A stretch of 21,870 nt of DNA from Candidatus Nitrosopumilus sp. (GTDB lineage Archaea; Thermoproteota; Nitrososphaeria; Nitrososphaerales; Nitrosopumilaceae), in the NCBI GenBank assembly GCA_013043295.1, contig JABDOO010000086.1:1-21870 (forward strand). The letters are read 5' to 3'. The translations under genes were made by a program, and so were the position numbers. Positions 1 to 6,509 of this stretch are shown here, in pieces. Numbering within the stretch: position 1 is the stretch's first letter; each line of letters begins with the position of its first letter. The notes beneath the pieces are model-generated. The model worked only from the letters and a program-made list of their open reading frames with translations, did no database searches and was not told the DNA's origin.

Positions 1-948
1 CTACAACAGAGTAGTTCGTTATACAGAATCAGAAAACAAGTTAACAGATGAAACAATACTGCTTGATAAAATTCCTGGAAGTCAATGGCACGATGGTGGA
101 AGAATAAAGTTTGGACCAGACCAAAAACTCTACATCACAACAGGGGATGCTGCAAATTATAATCTATCACAAGACTTGAGTTCACTTGCAGGAAAAATTC
201 TAAGAATTAATTCAGACGGAACAATACCTAAAGATATCCATTTGAAGACTCTGCTATTTTTTCATATGGACATAGAAATCCACAAGGAATCGATTGGCAT
301 CCAGATAGTGACATACTAGTTGCAAGTGAGCATGGTCCGTCAGGAGAAAGAGGAGATGCACATGATGAAATCAATGTAATATTTTCTGGTAAAAACTATG
401 GATGGCCTGATGTAATAGGTGATGAAACAAGTGAAGGACTAGAGAATCCAATTATACATACAGGTGATGATACATGGGCACCATCTGGAACGAGTTTTTA
501 TGATTCAGATAATATTTCAGATTGGTACGGAAAGTATTTTGTTGCAACACTTCGTGGAAATCACTTGAGAGTACTTGATTTAGATTTAGAAAATAATCAA
601 ACAGTTAGCAGTAATGCTTTACTTGTAGGAGAGTATGGAAGACTACGTAATGTCAGCATGGGTCCTGATGGAAATTTGTATATTCTAACTAGTAATCAAG
701 ATGGCAGGGGAAATCCCGTACATAATGACGATAGAATATTACGAATTGTCCCCTTAGAAAACAATGTACATCCAGAAAGTAGTGTTCCCTCTCCTCTCAA
801 ACAAACACAGTTAGGAATTCCAATTCAAAGTGTATCATGTAATGATGGATTGAGCCTCATCATCAAAGCAAGTAATCAAATGCCCGCATGTGTTAAAGTA
901 TCTTCAATACAGAAACTAGTAGATTTGGGTTGGGGAATTAGAAATTAA
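1..948 (+). pseudogene. PQQ-dependent sugar dehydrogenase-like protein, C-terminal part, frameshifted
   Basis: This is the C-terminal part of a glucose/sorbosone dehydrogenase-type beta-propeller; the start lies before the window. The frame from base 2 carries GSQWHDGG, a GDA..N segment and LAGKILRI, but hits a stop at about 318. The homologous continuation is in another frame from about 239: SYGHRNPQG, then WHPDSDI, then SEHGPSGERG, GKNYGWP and WAPSGTSF, running to 948. Adding one base after the GAT at 233-235 would restore KDNPFED, which fits the family, so I infer a one-base deletion at about 236. It could be a true pseudogene or a sequencing error. The protein ends in a C-x(n)-GL.L..K....PACV...L..GWG tail (838-945). 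Family members usually act outside the cell and oxidise sugars or aldehydes with PQQ; the substrate here is unknown. Confidence 0.75.
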
Positions 949-995
949 ATTTTAGTTTTAATTTTAACCAATAACAAATTCTAAACAAAGTGAGA

Positions 996-1403
996 TTATT
1001 TTTGAGATTTTATAAAATCAACAATTGATAAAATCTTGCCCATGTCAGCAAGATGACCATAACTTTTTTTTCTATTAATGTTGGTTTTTGTTAGTGGGGT
1101 ATTACTCATGGTACAAAATAATAATTTGCCATTATCCAAAGGAACAGTAATTCTTTTTATTTTCTCATAAGATGCAATCGAGTATAATCCTGAACCGATG
1201 TAATTTTTTACATTAGCATTATCTTTCCATCCATGAAGTGCTCTCACTAGAGTTTGTTTAGTTTCTGAAGGTGCAACAAGATTTTTCAATCCATCTCTTT
1301 GACTATTCCACAAAATTTCACCATTACTGTCAGCAACTGCTGCAAATCTAATATCTTCGTTAAAATCCATAATCATGTTTAGAAGCTTTTCGTATTTGTC
1401 CAC
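996..1403 (-). CDS. Roadblock/profilin-like small protein (paralogue 1)
   Basis: A protein of 135 residues with no signal peptide or membrane segment. I see a short N-terminal helix, a strand-turn-strand with AAVADSNGEILWNS (residues 21-34), a helix (TKQTLVRALHGWK), more strands (RITVP, LLFCTMS) and a C-terminal helix (MGKILSIVDFI). That order resembles the roadblock/LC7 or longin fold, which is inference from pattern only. I believe such proteins are catalogued as a thaumarchaeal DUF (DUF6659), but cannot check. It begins with GTG, and a TATA-like TTTATTAA on the minus strand (about 1424-1433) lies some 25 nt upstream, suggesting a leaderless mRNA. The next gene upstream on this strand is a clear paralogue. 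Function unknown; roadblock proteins often partner small GTPases or sensor proteins. Confidence 0.75.
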   Translation of the reverse strand: MDKYEKLLNMIMDFNEDIRFAAVADSNGEILWNSQRDGLKNLVAPSETKQTLVRALHGWKDNANVKNYIGSGLYSIASYEKIKRITVPLDNGKLLFCTMSNTPLTKTNINRKKSYGHLADMGKILSIVDFIKSQK

Positions 1404-1507
1404 AATCTTTATGGTAAATTTGTGTTAATAAATATTACAAAAAAAGATTCTAGTGTTAAATATAATTTTGAATCCTGATTTTATAGTGAAAATAGTGAAT
1501 ATGTCAT

Positions 1508-1912
1508 CTATTCAAAAGTATTTACAAAATCGACTATAGACAATATTTTTCCCATTTCAACTAATTTGCCATAGCTCTTCTTCTTTGTATTTTTCATAGG
1601 AGTGTTATCCACGCTCATAAACAAGAGATGAAATGCATCAATTGGAAGAGTTACTCTTTTTGTTTTCTCAAAAGATGTAATGTGGTATAGTGGTGCACCA
1701 AGTGCATTACGATCAGCTGCTTTGCATCTGTCAACCCAATCCTCAGATTCACGCTTGAGGGCCTTTTTAGTTTCAGCCAAAGGGACTTGAAGTTTTGCAT
1801 CTTTTCTTTTAGAATTCCATAAAATGTCTCCAGAGGTATTGCTAATTACGGCAAGTCGTATAGACTCATCATAATCCATCAACATGTTTAGAACTTTCTC
1901 GTATCGTCCCAT
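1508..1912 (-). CDS. Roadblock/profilin-like small protein (paralogue 2)
   Basis: Paralogue of the 996-1403 gene: both begin with a K/RYEKxLNM motif followed by an IRxAxxxxxxGxILWNS segment, and both end with KKSYGxLxxMGKILSIVDF. I place the start at the ATG at 1910-1912 rather than an upstream ATG at 1966. The alignment with the paralogue begins there, and a TATA-like TTTTATTG (minus strand, about 1934-1941) sits about 25 nt before it. The product is 134 residues, soluble, with no recognisable catalytic motif. It faces away from the DICT-like gene at 2011, leaving 98 bp between the two starts, so the two families may be co-regulated. Function unknown. Confidence 0.75.
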   Translation of the reverse strand: MGRYEKVLNMLMDYDESIRLAVISNTSGDILWNSKRKDAKLQVPLAETKKALKRESEDWVDRCKAADRNALGAPLYHITSFEKTKRVTLPIDAFHLLFMSVDNTPMKNTKKKSYGKLVEMGKILSIVDFVNTFE

Positions 1913-1981
1913 GAGATATTTAGTATCATACACAATAAAAACAATTTGTAAAAATCTTGATTTCATAAAATTAAGATTAAC

Positions 1982-1989
1982 TTATATCT
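1982..1989 (+). promoter_or_regulatory. TATA-like promoter of the first DICT-like gene
   Basis: TTATATCT lies about 25 nt before the ATG at 2011, the spacing expected for a leaderless archaeal transcript. The divergent gene's own box (about 1934-1941, minus strand) lies in the same 98-bp region. Confidence 0.5.
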
Positions 1990-2010
1990 GATTTTGGATT
2001 TAGGAATACC

Positions 2011-2556
2011 ATGGTTGGACCATATGCAGGGTTTGTAGGCGAAGTTTGGGAAGAATTTCCTCAGCTTGCAGAGTGGCATGATGATGATCCATCACAGCTT
2101 CAGATGTGGGATATGGAAAAATTTATCGAAGCAGGGTATCATAATTTTCATGCTGAAAGAAAACAACTTTACCATATCAGCAAATTGATTGAGAAACATG
2201 CTCAAGATAACGCCCAGCCATTACTTGCAACTTTTGAAGAAATTGCCAGATACAAATTTGTTGAAAAAAGATACCAGAAATTAATTGATAAAATTCCAAA
2301 AATTTGGGTTGTTGCAGATTATGGCAAAACCAAGTTACAGACTCCAGATAAAATCAACATAATTAATTGTAAAAATACACCCCTATCCAATGTATGGAGT
2401 GTTATTACTAGAGGCCCTTACGGACCATTTGGTTTGATTGCAGAAGAATATGAAGATGGGAAGTTTAGAGGATTTTTTACCCTAAATCCAAATGTAACCA
2501 GACATGTTCTAAAAGTGATGGGTAAGGAACTAGGAACTAAATTCAATATTCAATAA
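2011..2556 (+). CDS. DICT-like sensory domain protein (paralogue 1)
   Basis: A soluble protein of 181 residues. Residues 70-175 match what I recall of the DICT sensory domain: LLATFEEIARYKFVEKRYQ, then a KIWVVADY strand, a segment ending NVWSVITRGPYGPFGLIAEE, and GFFTLNPNVTRHVLK. DICT domains were described in diguanylate cyclases and two-component systems of bacteria and haloarchaea and may sense light or redox; here the domain stands alone with no output domain. The N-terminal 60 residues are helical and shared with the paralogue 91 bp downstream. The ATG at 2011 is supported by the TATA box at 1982-1989. Family assignment is moderate; the signal and partner are unknown. Confidence 0.7.
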   Translation: MVGPYAGFVGEVWEEFPQLAEWHDDDPSQLQMWDMEKFIEAGYHNFHAERKQLYHISKLIEKHAQDNAQPLLATFEEIARYKFVEKRYQKLIDKIPKIWVVADYGKTKLQTPDKINIINCKNTPLSNVWSVITRGPYGPFGLIAEEYEDGKFRGFFTLNPNVTRHVLKVMGKELGTKFNIQ

Positions 2557-2575
2557 ACTAAAACAATAAAATTAA

Positions 2576-2612
2576 CACTAGATGTATAATTTAGCACTAG
2601 GTGTATAATTTA
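2576..2612 (+). repeat. Two tandem 18-nt operator-like repeats upstream of the second DICT-like gene
   Basis: CACTAGATGTATAATTTA (2576-2593) is repeated as CACTAGGTGTATAATTTA (2595-2612), one mismatch, 19-bp period. The repeats end 8 nt before the TATA box of the gene at 2648. A partial third match begins at 2614 (CACAGGTTATAT). The position just upstream of TATA/BRE suits a regulator binding on adjacent DNA turns. Confidence 0.6.
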
Positions 2613-2619
2613 TCACAGG

Positions 2620-2628
2620 TTATATATC
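2620..2628 (+). promoter_or_regulatory. TATA box of the second DICT-like gene
   Basis: TTATATATC is a strong AT-rich TATA element centred about 24 nt before the ATG at 2648. It suggests that the second paralogue has its own promoter and a leaderless mRNA. Confidence 0.6.
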
Positions 2629-2647
2629 AAAACAACTTTAGAATGAT

Positions 2648-3199
2648 ATGAGTCAGCAATATACCAGTTTCATACAAGAAATATGGTCACATTTTTCAGG
2701 ACTCGCAGATACAAAACTAACTGATCTTACTGATCATAACGTCTTATGGAAACTAAGTGAATACATTGATGCAGGTTATGTTAATTTTAAAGAAGGCAGA
2801 AAGGAACTATACAGATTAAGCATTTTACTTGAAAATTATGCAGTAAAATATAACGCACCACTTTTGGCAACATTTGAAACAGGTGAGAGATACAAGTACG
2901 TCAAAGATCGTTATACAGAAATTCTTCAAAAAATACCAAAGGCATGGGTGATTGGTAATTTCAATAATCCTTTACTTGCTCCACAACCTCCAAAATCTAC
3001 AGAAGTAGTTAGTTGTGATGGTACAAATATTTCAGATATGTGGATAGTAGTTACAAGGGGTCCAAAGGGTCCATTCGGGCTAGTGGCAGAGGATATGGGA
3101 AATGATGAATACCAAGGATTCTTTTCATATAGTCCAACTGTAATTTCAAAAGTAATTGAAAGTATTAATGAAAAATTAAAAATCAATATTCAGATTTAA
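2648..3199 (+). CDS. DICT-like sensory domain protein (paralogue 2)
   Basis: A protein of 183 residues, paralogous to the 2011-2556 product. Shared landmarks are YxxFxxEIW at the N-terminus, WxLxxYIDAGYxNF near residue 40, PLLATFETGERYKYVKDRY (about 70-90), IPKAWVIGNF, and MWIVVTRGPKGPFGLVAED followed by GFFSYSPTVISKVI. These match the DICT-like pattern. It has its own TATA box and two upstream 18-nt repeats, so it may be regulated separately from its partner. Its stop codon shares TTAA (3196-3199) with the stop of the convergent zinc-ribbon gene. No catalytic residues are evident, so a sensor or adaptor role is the best inference. Confidence 0.7.
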   Translation: MSQQYTSFIQEIWSHFSGLADTKLTDLTDHNVLWKLSEYIDAGYVNFKEGRKELYRLSILLENYAVKYNAPLLATFETGERYKYVKDRYTEILQKIPKAWVIGNFNNPLLAPQPPKSTEVVSCDGTNISDMWIVVTRGPKGPFGLVAEDMGNDEYQGFFSYSPTVISKVIESINEKLKINIQI

Positions 3200-3324
3200 T
3201 CAGAGTATTCTCTCTTTCTTCTATATGCTCCGCATTTAGGGCATGGCTTTTTTTTCTGACCATCTATAGTCAATTCCAAAGCAGTTTCACAATCAAGACA
3301 AAACTCTTTTACATTTTCTGACAT
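3196..3324 (-). CDS. Small zinc-ribbon protein, 42 aa
   Basis: A short gene on the minus strand. Two CxxC pairs, CLDC (residues 9-12) and CPKC (28-31), are separated by 15 residues, followed by a basic tail AYRRKREYSD. That makes a treble-clef or ribbon zinc site. The ATG is at 3322-3324. A TATA-like CTTAAG (minus strand, 3347-3352) is about 26 nt upstream. Its stop overlaps the stop of the convergent DICT-like gene in a shared TTAA. Such micro-proteins are common in these archaea and may bind nucleic acid; no specific function is known to me. Confidence 0.75.
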   Translation of the reverse strand: MSENVKEFCLDCETALELTIDGQKKKPCPKCGAYRRKREYSD

Positions 3325-3360
3325 GAGTTTTATCATTTCTAGTGCACTTAAGCTTTGCAA

Positions 3361-3398
3361 AATTTAAAAAATTAAACAGCTGATGATAAAATGGCTGT
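3361..3398 (-). terminator. Possible terminator after the winged-helix gene
   Basis: Reading the minus strand, ACAGC (3398-3394) pairs with GCTGT (3380-3376) across 13 nt, and a T-rich run follows (3375-3361). U-rich tracts terminate archaeal transcription, so this could end the transcript of the gene at 3445-3864. The stem is only 5 bp and may be chance. Confidence 0.3.
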
Positions 3399-3444
3399 CA
3401 AAATATTCTCTACATAATAGAATGGCTTCAAAAATACAGTGGAT

Positions 3445-3864
3445 TTAAGAGTAATATTGCTTAAACCCTTTATCAGTAGGATAAAGTTCTGTTTTAGGAC
3501 CAAGCAAGCCTTGTTTATGAACTACCTTTAGCAATCCATTTTTCTCCAAATCTTCCAAGATAGAATCAAGTTCCTGGCCATCTAAACCAGTATTTTTTTG
3601 AATGCTCTCAAATGTTTTTGAGCCTCTGTTTAGTGTACCTAAAACAAGATCATTTTTAGATTGAGGTTTAGGGGATTCTATCTTTTTGGTTTCTGATACA
3701 TTGTAGTTGTTTTCAGTAAATCCTGATTGGATGTCATTTTGTGGTGGCGGTTGAGAGAATTTTTTGCCTATGCCTTTTTTTGCTAAAAGTCGAGGAATAA
3801 TTCTAGCTAGTGGAATTGCCAAGAAAATTATTAGATAAATCCAAGAAAAATTAGGCTCTGCCAT
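3445..3864 (-). CDS. Membrane-anchored winged-helix protein
   Basis: A protein of 139 residues. An N-terminal hydrophobic helix (residues 7-20, IYLIIFLAIPLA) is followed by a basic stretch (RLLAKKGIGKK), so the rest probably faces the cytoplasm. A low-complexity Pro/Asn/Lys linker (38-72) leads to a C-terminal winged helix-turn-helix (73-137): VLGTLNRGSKTFESIQKNTG, then LDSILEDLEKNGLLK, then ELYPTDKGFKQYY. The end resembles PadR/MarR-like or ArsR-type archaeal domains. A membrane-tethered DNA-binding or protein-binding role is inferred. The ATG is supported by a TATA-like AAATTTATG (minus strand, about 3888-3895). I do not recognise a named family. Confidence 0.7.
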   Translation of the reverse strand: MAEPNFSWIYLIIFLAIPLARIIPRLLAKKGIGKKFSQPPPQNDIQSGFTENNYNVSETKKIESPKPQSKNDLVLGTLNRGSKTFESIQKNTGLDGQELDSILEDLEKNGLLKVVHKQGLLGPKTELYPTDKGFKQYYS

Positions 3865-3941
3865 TACTCATTAGACACAGATATGGCATAAATTTGTTAA
3901 GAGTCTCAAATTCTAATGCCTACAAATCCCATATGAGATGG

Positions 3942-3949
3942 TATAAAAG
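3942..3949 (+). promoter_or_regulatory. TATA box of the SPFH/prohibitin gene
   Basis: TATAAAAG is a consensus-like TATA box about 27 nt before the TTG at 3973. This decides the start: transcription from here would begin at or beside that TTG. Confidence 0.65.
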
Positions 3950-3972
3950 TAGTAAATACCAATTATTGTTAA

Positions 3973-4836
3973 TTGTCAAAGTATCAATCTCCTAAAGTTA
4001 ATGTGAATATGAGTGCAGCAAAAGGAGTTGCAGTTGCAATTGTTATTTTAATAATTATTGGAGTAGTAGCATCTGCATCAGTTAAAATCGTAGATGCAGG
4101 TCATAGAGGAGTTCTATTACACTGGAATGCAGTTGATCTATCACAGCCTCCACTTGAAGAAGGAATACATTTTGTAGTCCCATTCCAAGATGAAGTTATA
4201 GATATTGAAGTTCGTACGCTCAAATATGCAAGTGAAGCTAGAAGTGCATCAAGAGATCTTCAAACAGTAGAAACAACGGTAACTGTCAATTACCATCCAG
4301 ATAAAGAACAAGTTCATACACTATACAAAAATTTAGGACTCGATTATGAAAATAGAGTAATTCAACCAGCCATAGAAGAAACAGTAAAACAAGTTACTGC
4401 AAATTATAATGCTGAAGAACTAATTACAAAAAGACCTCTTGTTAAACAAGATATCGAGTTTTCCATAAGAGAGAGATTAAATCAATTTAATGTTGTAACA
4501 GAAGTCATTTCAATTACAGATTTTGAATTCTCTGCATTATTTGCATCTGCAATTGAATCCAAAGTAGAAGCAGAGCAAAATGCACTTAGAGCAGAAAATG
4601 ACTTGAAAAGAATTGAAGTCGAAGCAAGACAAATAGAAGCAAATGCCGTAGGTAAAGCAAATGCAAACATAGCAGAAGCCAAAGGTGAAGCAGAAGCAAT
4701 TGCCATAATTAACAGAGCATTAGCTGAGAATCCAAACTATTTGGATTGGTTAAAGACACAAGCATGGGATGGCAAGTTACCGCTAGTAGTGGGTGAAGGT
4801 GGAACACCATTTATTCAAATTCCAATAAAACCTTAG
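3973..4836 (+). CDS. SPFH/Band 7 family protein, prohibitin-like
   Basis: A protein of 287 residues with one membrane helix (about 17-36, VAVAIVILIIIGVVAS). An SPFH domain follows: VDAGHRGVLLHWN, EEGIHFVVPFQDEVIDIEVRT, TVTVNYHPDKEQVHTLYKNLG, then FNVVTEVISITDFEF. The C-terminal part (about 180-245) is an Ala/Glu-rich coiled coil, with KVEAEQNALRAENDLKR and AIAIINRALAENP, as in prohibitins. Prohibitins form membrane rings that organise proteases or lipids. Length and order match the family. The start is TTG; an alternative ATG at residue 13 would be too far from the TATA box. The neighbours do not show an operon partner. Confidence 0.93.
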   Translation: MSKYQSPKVNVNMSAAKGVAVAIVILIIIGVVASASVKIVDAGHRGVLLHWNAVDLSQPPLEEGIHFVVPFQDEVIDIEVRTLKYASEARSASRDLQTVETTVTVNYHPDKEQVHTLYKNLGLDYENRVIQPAIEETVKQVTANYNAEELITKRPLVKQDIEFSIRERLNQFNVVTEVISITDFEFSALFASAIESKVEAEQNALRAENDLKRIEVEARQIEANAVGKANANIAEAKGEAEAIAIINRALAENPNYLDWLKTQAWDGKLPLVVGEGGTPFIQIPIKP

Positions 4837-4849
4837 ATAATTAAATAAA

Positions 4850-5155
4850 TTACTTATTTTCTTTGTCTTTTTGATAGTCTCTAATTGCATCATACATTGC
4901 AAGAAATTGTTCAGGTTCATTTTGTCTATAATTTTTTTCAAGATTTTTGATATCTTGATTTGATATTTCTTCACCTTTGTTTTCATAGTATTCTTTAATA
5001 ATTTGAGAGGGAGTTTTTTTGATGTTATATTTTTGGAGAGATTTATTGATAGATCTTTTACAATACAAATCATAAATTAAAAATCGATAAGCAAGATAAC
5101 TAGATAATCCAATTATTGTAACGATAAGAATTGGAATAATAAAGATTGATGCCAT
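4850..5155 (-). CDS. Small membrane protein with charged C-terminus
   Basis: A protein of 101 residues. An N-terminal hydrophobic helix (about residues 3-25, IFIIPILIVTIIGLSSYLAY) is followed by a highly charged, helical cytoplasmic part rich in Lys, Glu, Asn and Gln. It is convergent with the prohibitin-like gene, 13 bp away. No catalytic motif or known domain is visible. A longer-looking overlapping frame at 4783-5073 has low-complexity Lys-rich content and runs into the prohibitin gene, so I prefer this one. Function unknown. Confidence 0.65.
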   Translation of the reverse strand: MASIFIIPILIVTIIGLSSYLAYRFLIYDLYCKRSINKSLQKYNIKKTPSQIIKEYYENKGEEISNQDIKNLEKNYRQNEPEQFLAMYDAIRDYQKDKENK

Positions 5156-5217
5156 ATTTGATTATGTGTGATTTTAGTATTTCATTGTTGTTCTTTTTGA
5201 TGAATTTTCTTATTTTG

Positions 5218-5469
5218 TTAAGAGTTACGCATAGTTACCTGATTTCCAACAGAATGATGAATTCCAACGACTAATTCTGAATGAGTAGTAATTATCATCA
5301 GGGTTTCACATGAAAGACATAAGATAGAAGAGACATAGTCTGCATTTGCTTCAGAAGGACCAATGGTAGCTAAAACTGCATCATCTTTAATATCAAATCC
5401 ATTGCAATTCACACATTTAGAGGGCCTACTTGAAACACGTTTTATTTTATTTATAAAATAATTTACCAT
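5218..5469 (-). CDS. Small four-cysteine zinc-binding protein
   Basis: A protein of 83 residues. Two CxxC pairs, CVNC (residues 19-22) and CLSC (51-54), are spaced by 28 residues, with beta-strand-like segments between them, consistent with a zinc ribbon. Histidines occur in the C-terminal part (THSELVVGIHHSVG). The ATG at 5467-5469 is preceded by a TATA-like ATTTAAG on the minus strand (5494-5500), about 28 nt away. Not an obvious member of a named family; a binding or regulatory role is inferred. Confidence 0.7.
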   Translation of the reverse strand: MVNYFINKIKRVSSRPSKCVNCNGFDIKDDAVLATIGPSEANADYVSSILCLSCETLMIITTHSELVVGIHHSVGNQVTMRNS

Positions 5470-5604
5470 GATAAAAAACAGCGATTTTTGATTCTTAAAT
5501 TAATTCCTATTTCTTATTGAGACTCTATTTTTCTCAAATTAGCAAATTTGGCATAAATTTCAACAGGTAAAAGAGTTTTATTGTAAATAACTCACAAAAA
5601 AATA

Positions 5605-5754
5605 ATGGGCTTGTTTGGTCGTAAAAAAGAAATCATAGTTGGCAATATTTGCCCAAAATGTAACATGGAATTTTCAGATTCACAAAGAACGTTACGACAT
5701 ATGGAAAAAGCTCATCAATCTAAAAAGAAATTTGAATGTAATTCATGTGGATAG
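5605..5754 (+). CDS. Tiny C2H2-type zinc-finger protein, 49 aa
   Basis: A product of 49 residues. After a basic start (MGLFGRKKEI) comes CPKC (residues 16-19), then a helix with RHMEKAH containing two histidines (H32 and H37), which is a C2H2-like finger. A second CNSC pair (45-48) closes the protein and ends one residue before the stop, so the last pair may be part of a second, incomplete site. A T/A-rich GTTTTATTG (about 5575-5583) lies roughly 27 nt upstream. Similar stand-alone fingers occur in archaea and are thought to bind nucleic acid. Confidence 0.72.
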   Translation: MGLFGRKKEIIVGNICPKCNMEFSDSQRTLRHMEKAHQSKKKFECNSCG

Positions 5755-5844
5755 AATTAGCCTTTTTTGTATATTCTACTAAATTATAAGAATGAATATT
5801 GTCTCTAGTTTCTTTAAGGAGAAACGACAAGTTATTTTATAAAA

Positions 5845-6321
5845 TTGAAGTCAAATGATAAAATTTTGGTAATTACTGCCATGATAGTAGGAGTGATAGG
5901 ATTAGTTGTAATGATAGGATTTGTAGGACAAGGAAATGTACGGCATGTTGAAATTTTTTGGGCAGAAACAGTAGAGCAGACAATAGTTTTTGAAGAAGTC
6001 AATGGAGAAACTCAAGTGAGAGGAATTAAAGGAGTCAAAGGAGATTCAAATCCCACATTATTATCAAGAACATCATTTGCATACATTCTAACTGTTTTGA
6101 ATAATGGCACAACTCAGCATAGACTATACATTGAAGGATTCAATGTACAAACAGAATTACTAGAACCAGGTCAACAAGATATAATCACTATCTATCCAGA
6201 TAAGGAAGGAGAATACACATACTATGATAAGAGACAAGATTTAGTTCCATTAGGTAAGATCAAAATTGTTTCAGTAGTTCCAAGTGATGGATTTCAAGGA
6301 ATTTGGAAAGATTTGATTTAG
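5845..6321 (+). CDS. Membrane-anchored cupredoxin-like protein, copper site incomplete
   Basis: A protein of 158 residues. One N-terminal membrane helix (about 6-28, KILVITAMIVGVIGLVVMIGFVG) is followed by an extracellular-type beta domain. The order suggests a cupredoxin: a TSFAYILTVLNNGT strand, H92 in QHRLYIEGF, LEPGQQDIITIYP, and EGEYTYYD. In copper-binding cupredoxins the last segment carries Cys, His and Met ligands; here D128 stands where Cys is expected and no following His or Met is seen. The fold is inference. AOA genomes carry many copper proteins, so this may be a structural or assembly relative. The start is TTG at 5845, with CTTTAAGG (5812-5819) as the likely TATA element. Confidence 0.65.
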   Translation: MKSNDKILVITAMIVGVIGLVVMIGFVGQGNVRHVEIFWAETVEQTIVFEEVNGETQVRGIKGVKGDSNPTLLSRTSFAYILTVLNNGTTQHRLYIEGFNVQTELLEPGQQDIITIYPDKEGEYTYYDKRQDLVPLGKIKIVSVVPSDGFQGIWKDLI

Positions 6322-6333
6322 TTTGTCATACAG

Positions 6334-6492
6334 TTGTTTATTAATTGGAAAAAATTAGCATCATCTGTGACTAATGTAGATGAACTTTATCAAAAAGAGA
6401 TGGATGAATTGATGAGTGAAATTAATACTAAAACAAAATCATGGTTCAAAAAATTAAAGGAGCAATCAAAGAACGCCAAAGTTGAAATGTAA
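6334..6492 (+). CDS. Small charged helical protein, 52 aa (start uncertain)
   Basis: An open frame of 52 residues from a TTG at 6334, rich in Lys, Glu and Ser, with a long predicted helix (VDELYQKEMDELMSEI, then WFKKLKEQSK). It lies in the same frame as the upstream cupredoxin-like gene, directly after its TAG. It could be a separate small gene in the same transcript or an extension reached only by readthrough. A later ATG at 6400 would leave 30 residues. No domain recognised. Confidence 0.4.
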   Translation: MFINWKKLASSVTNVDELYQKEMDELMSEINTKTKSWFKKLKEQSKNAKVEM

Positions 6493-6509
6493 AATTAGTT
6501 ACAGTAATT

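Noticed and set aside
1913..1966. N-terminal extension of the second roadblock-like protein from an ATG at 1966
   Set aside because: The paralogue has no such extension, and the TATA-like element fits the internal ATG at 1912.
2926..3186. An 86-codon minus-strand frame
   Set aside because: Antisense to the second DICT-like gene, which has a paralogue and promoter.
3381..3398. TGATGA resembling a C box of a C/D guide RNA
   Set aside because: No CTGA D box follows within the 3361-3444 gap, so a guide RNA is not supported.
4783..5073. A 96-codon minus-strand frame overlapping the prohibitin gene end
   Set aside because: Low-complexity Lys/Ile content and overlap with two better-supported genes; the frame at 4850-5155 has a clear membrane segment.
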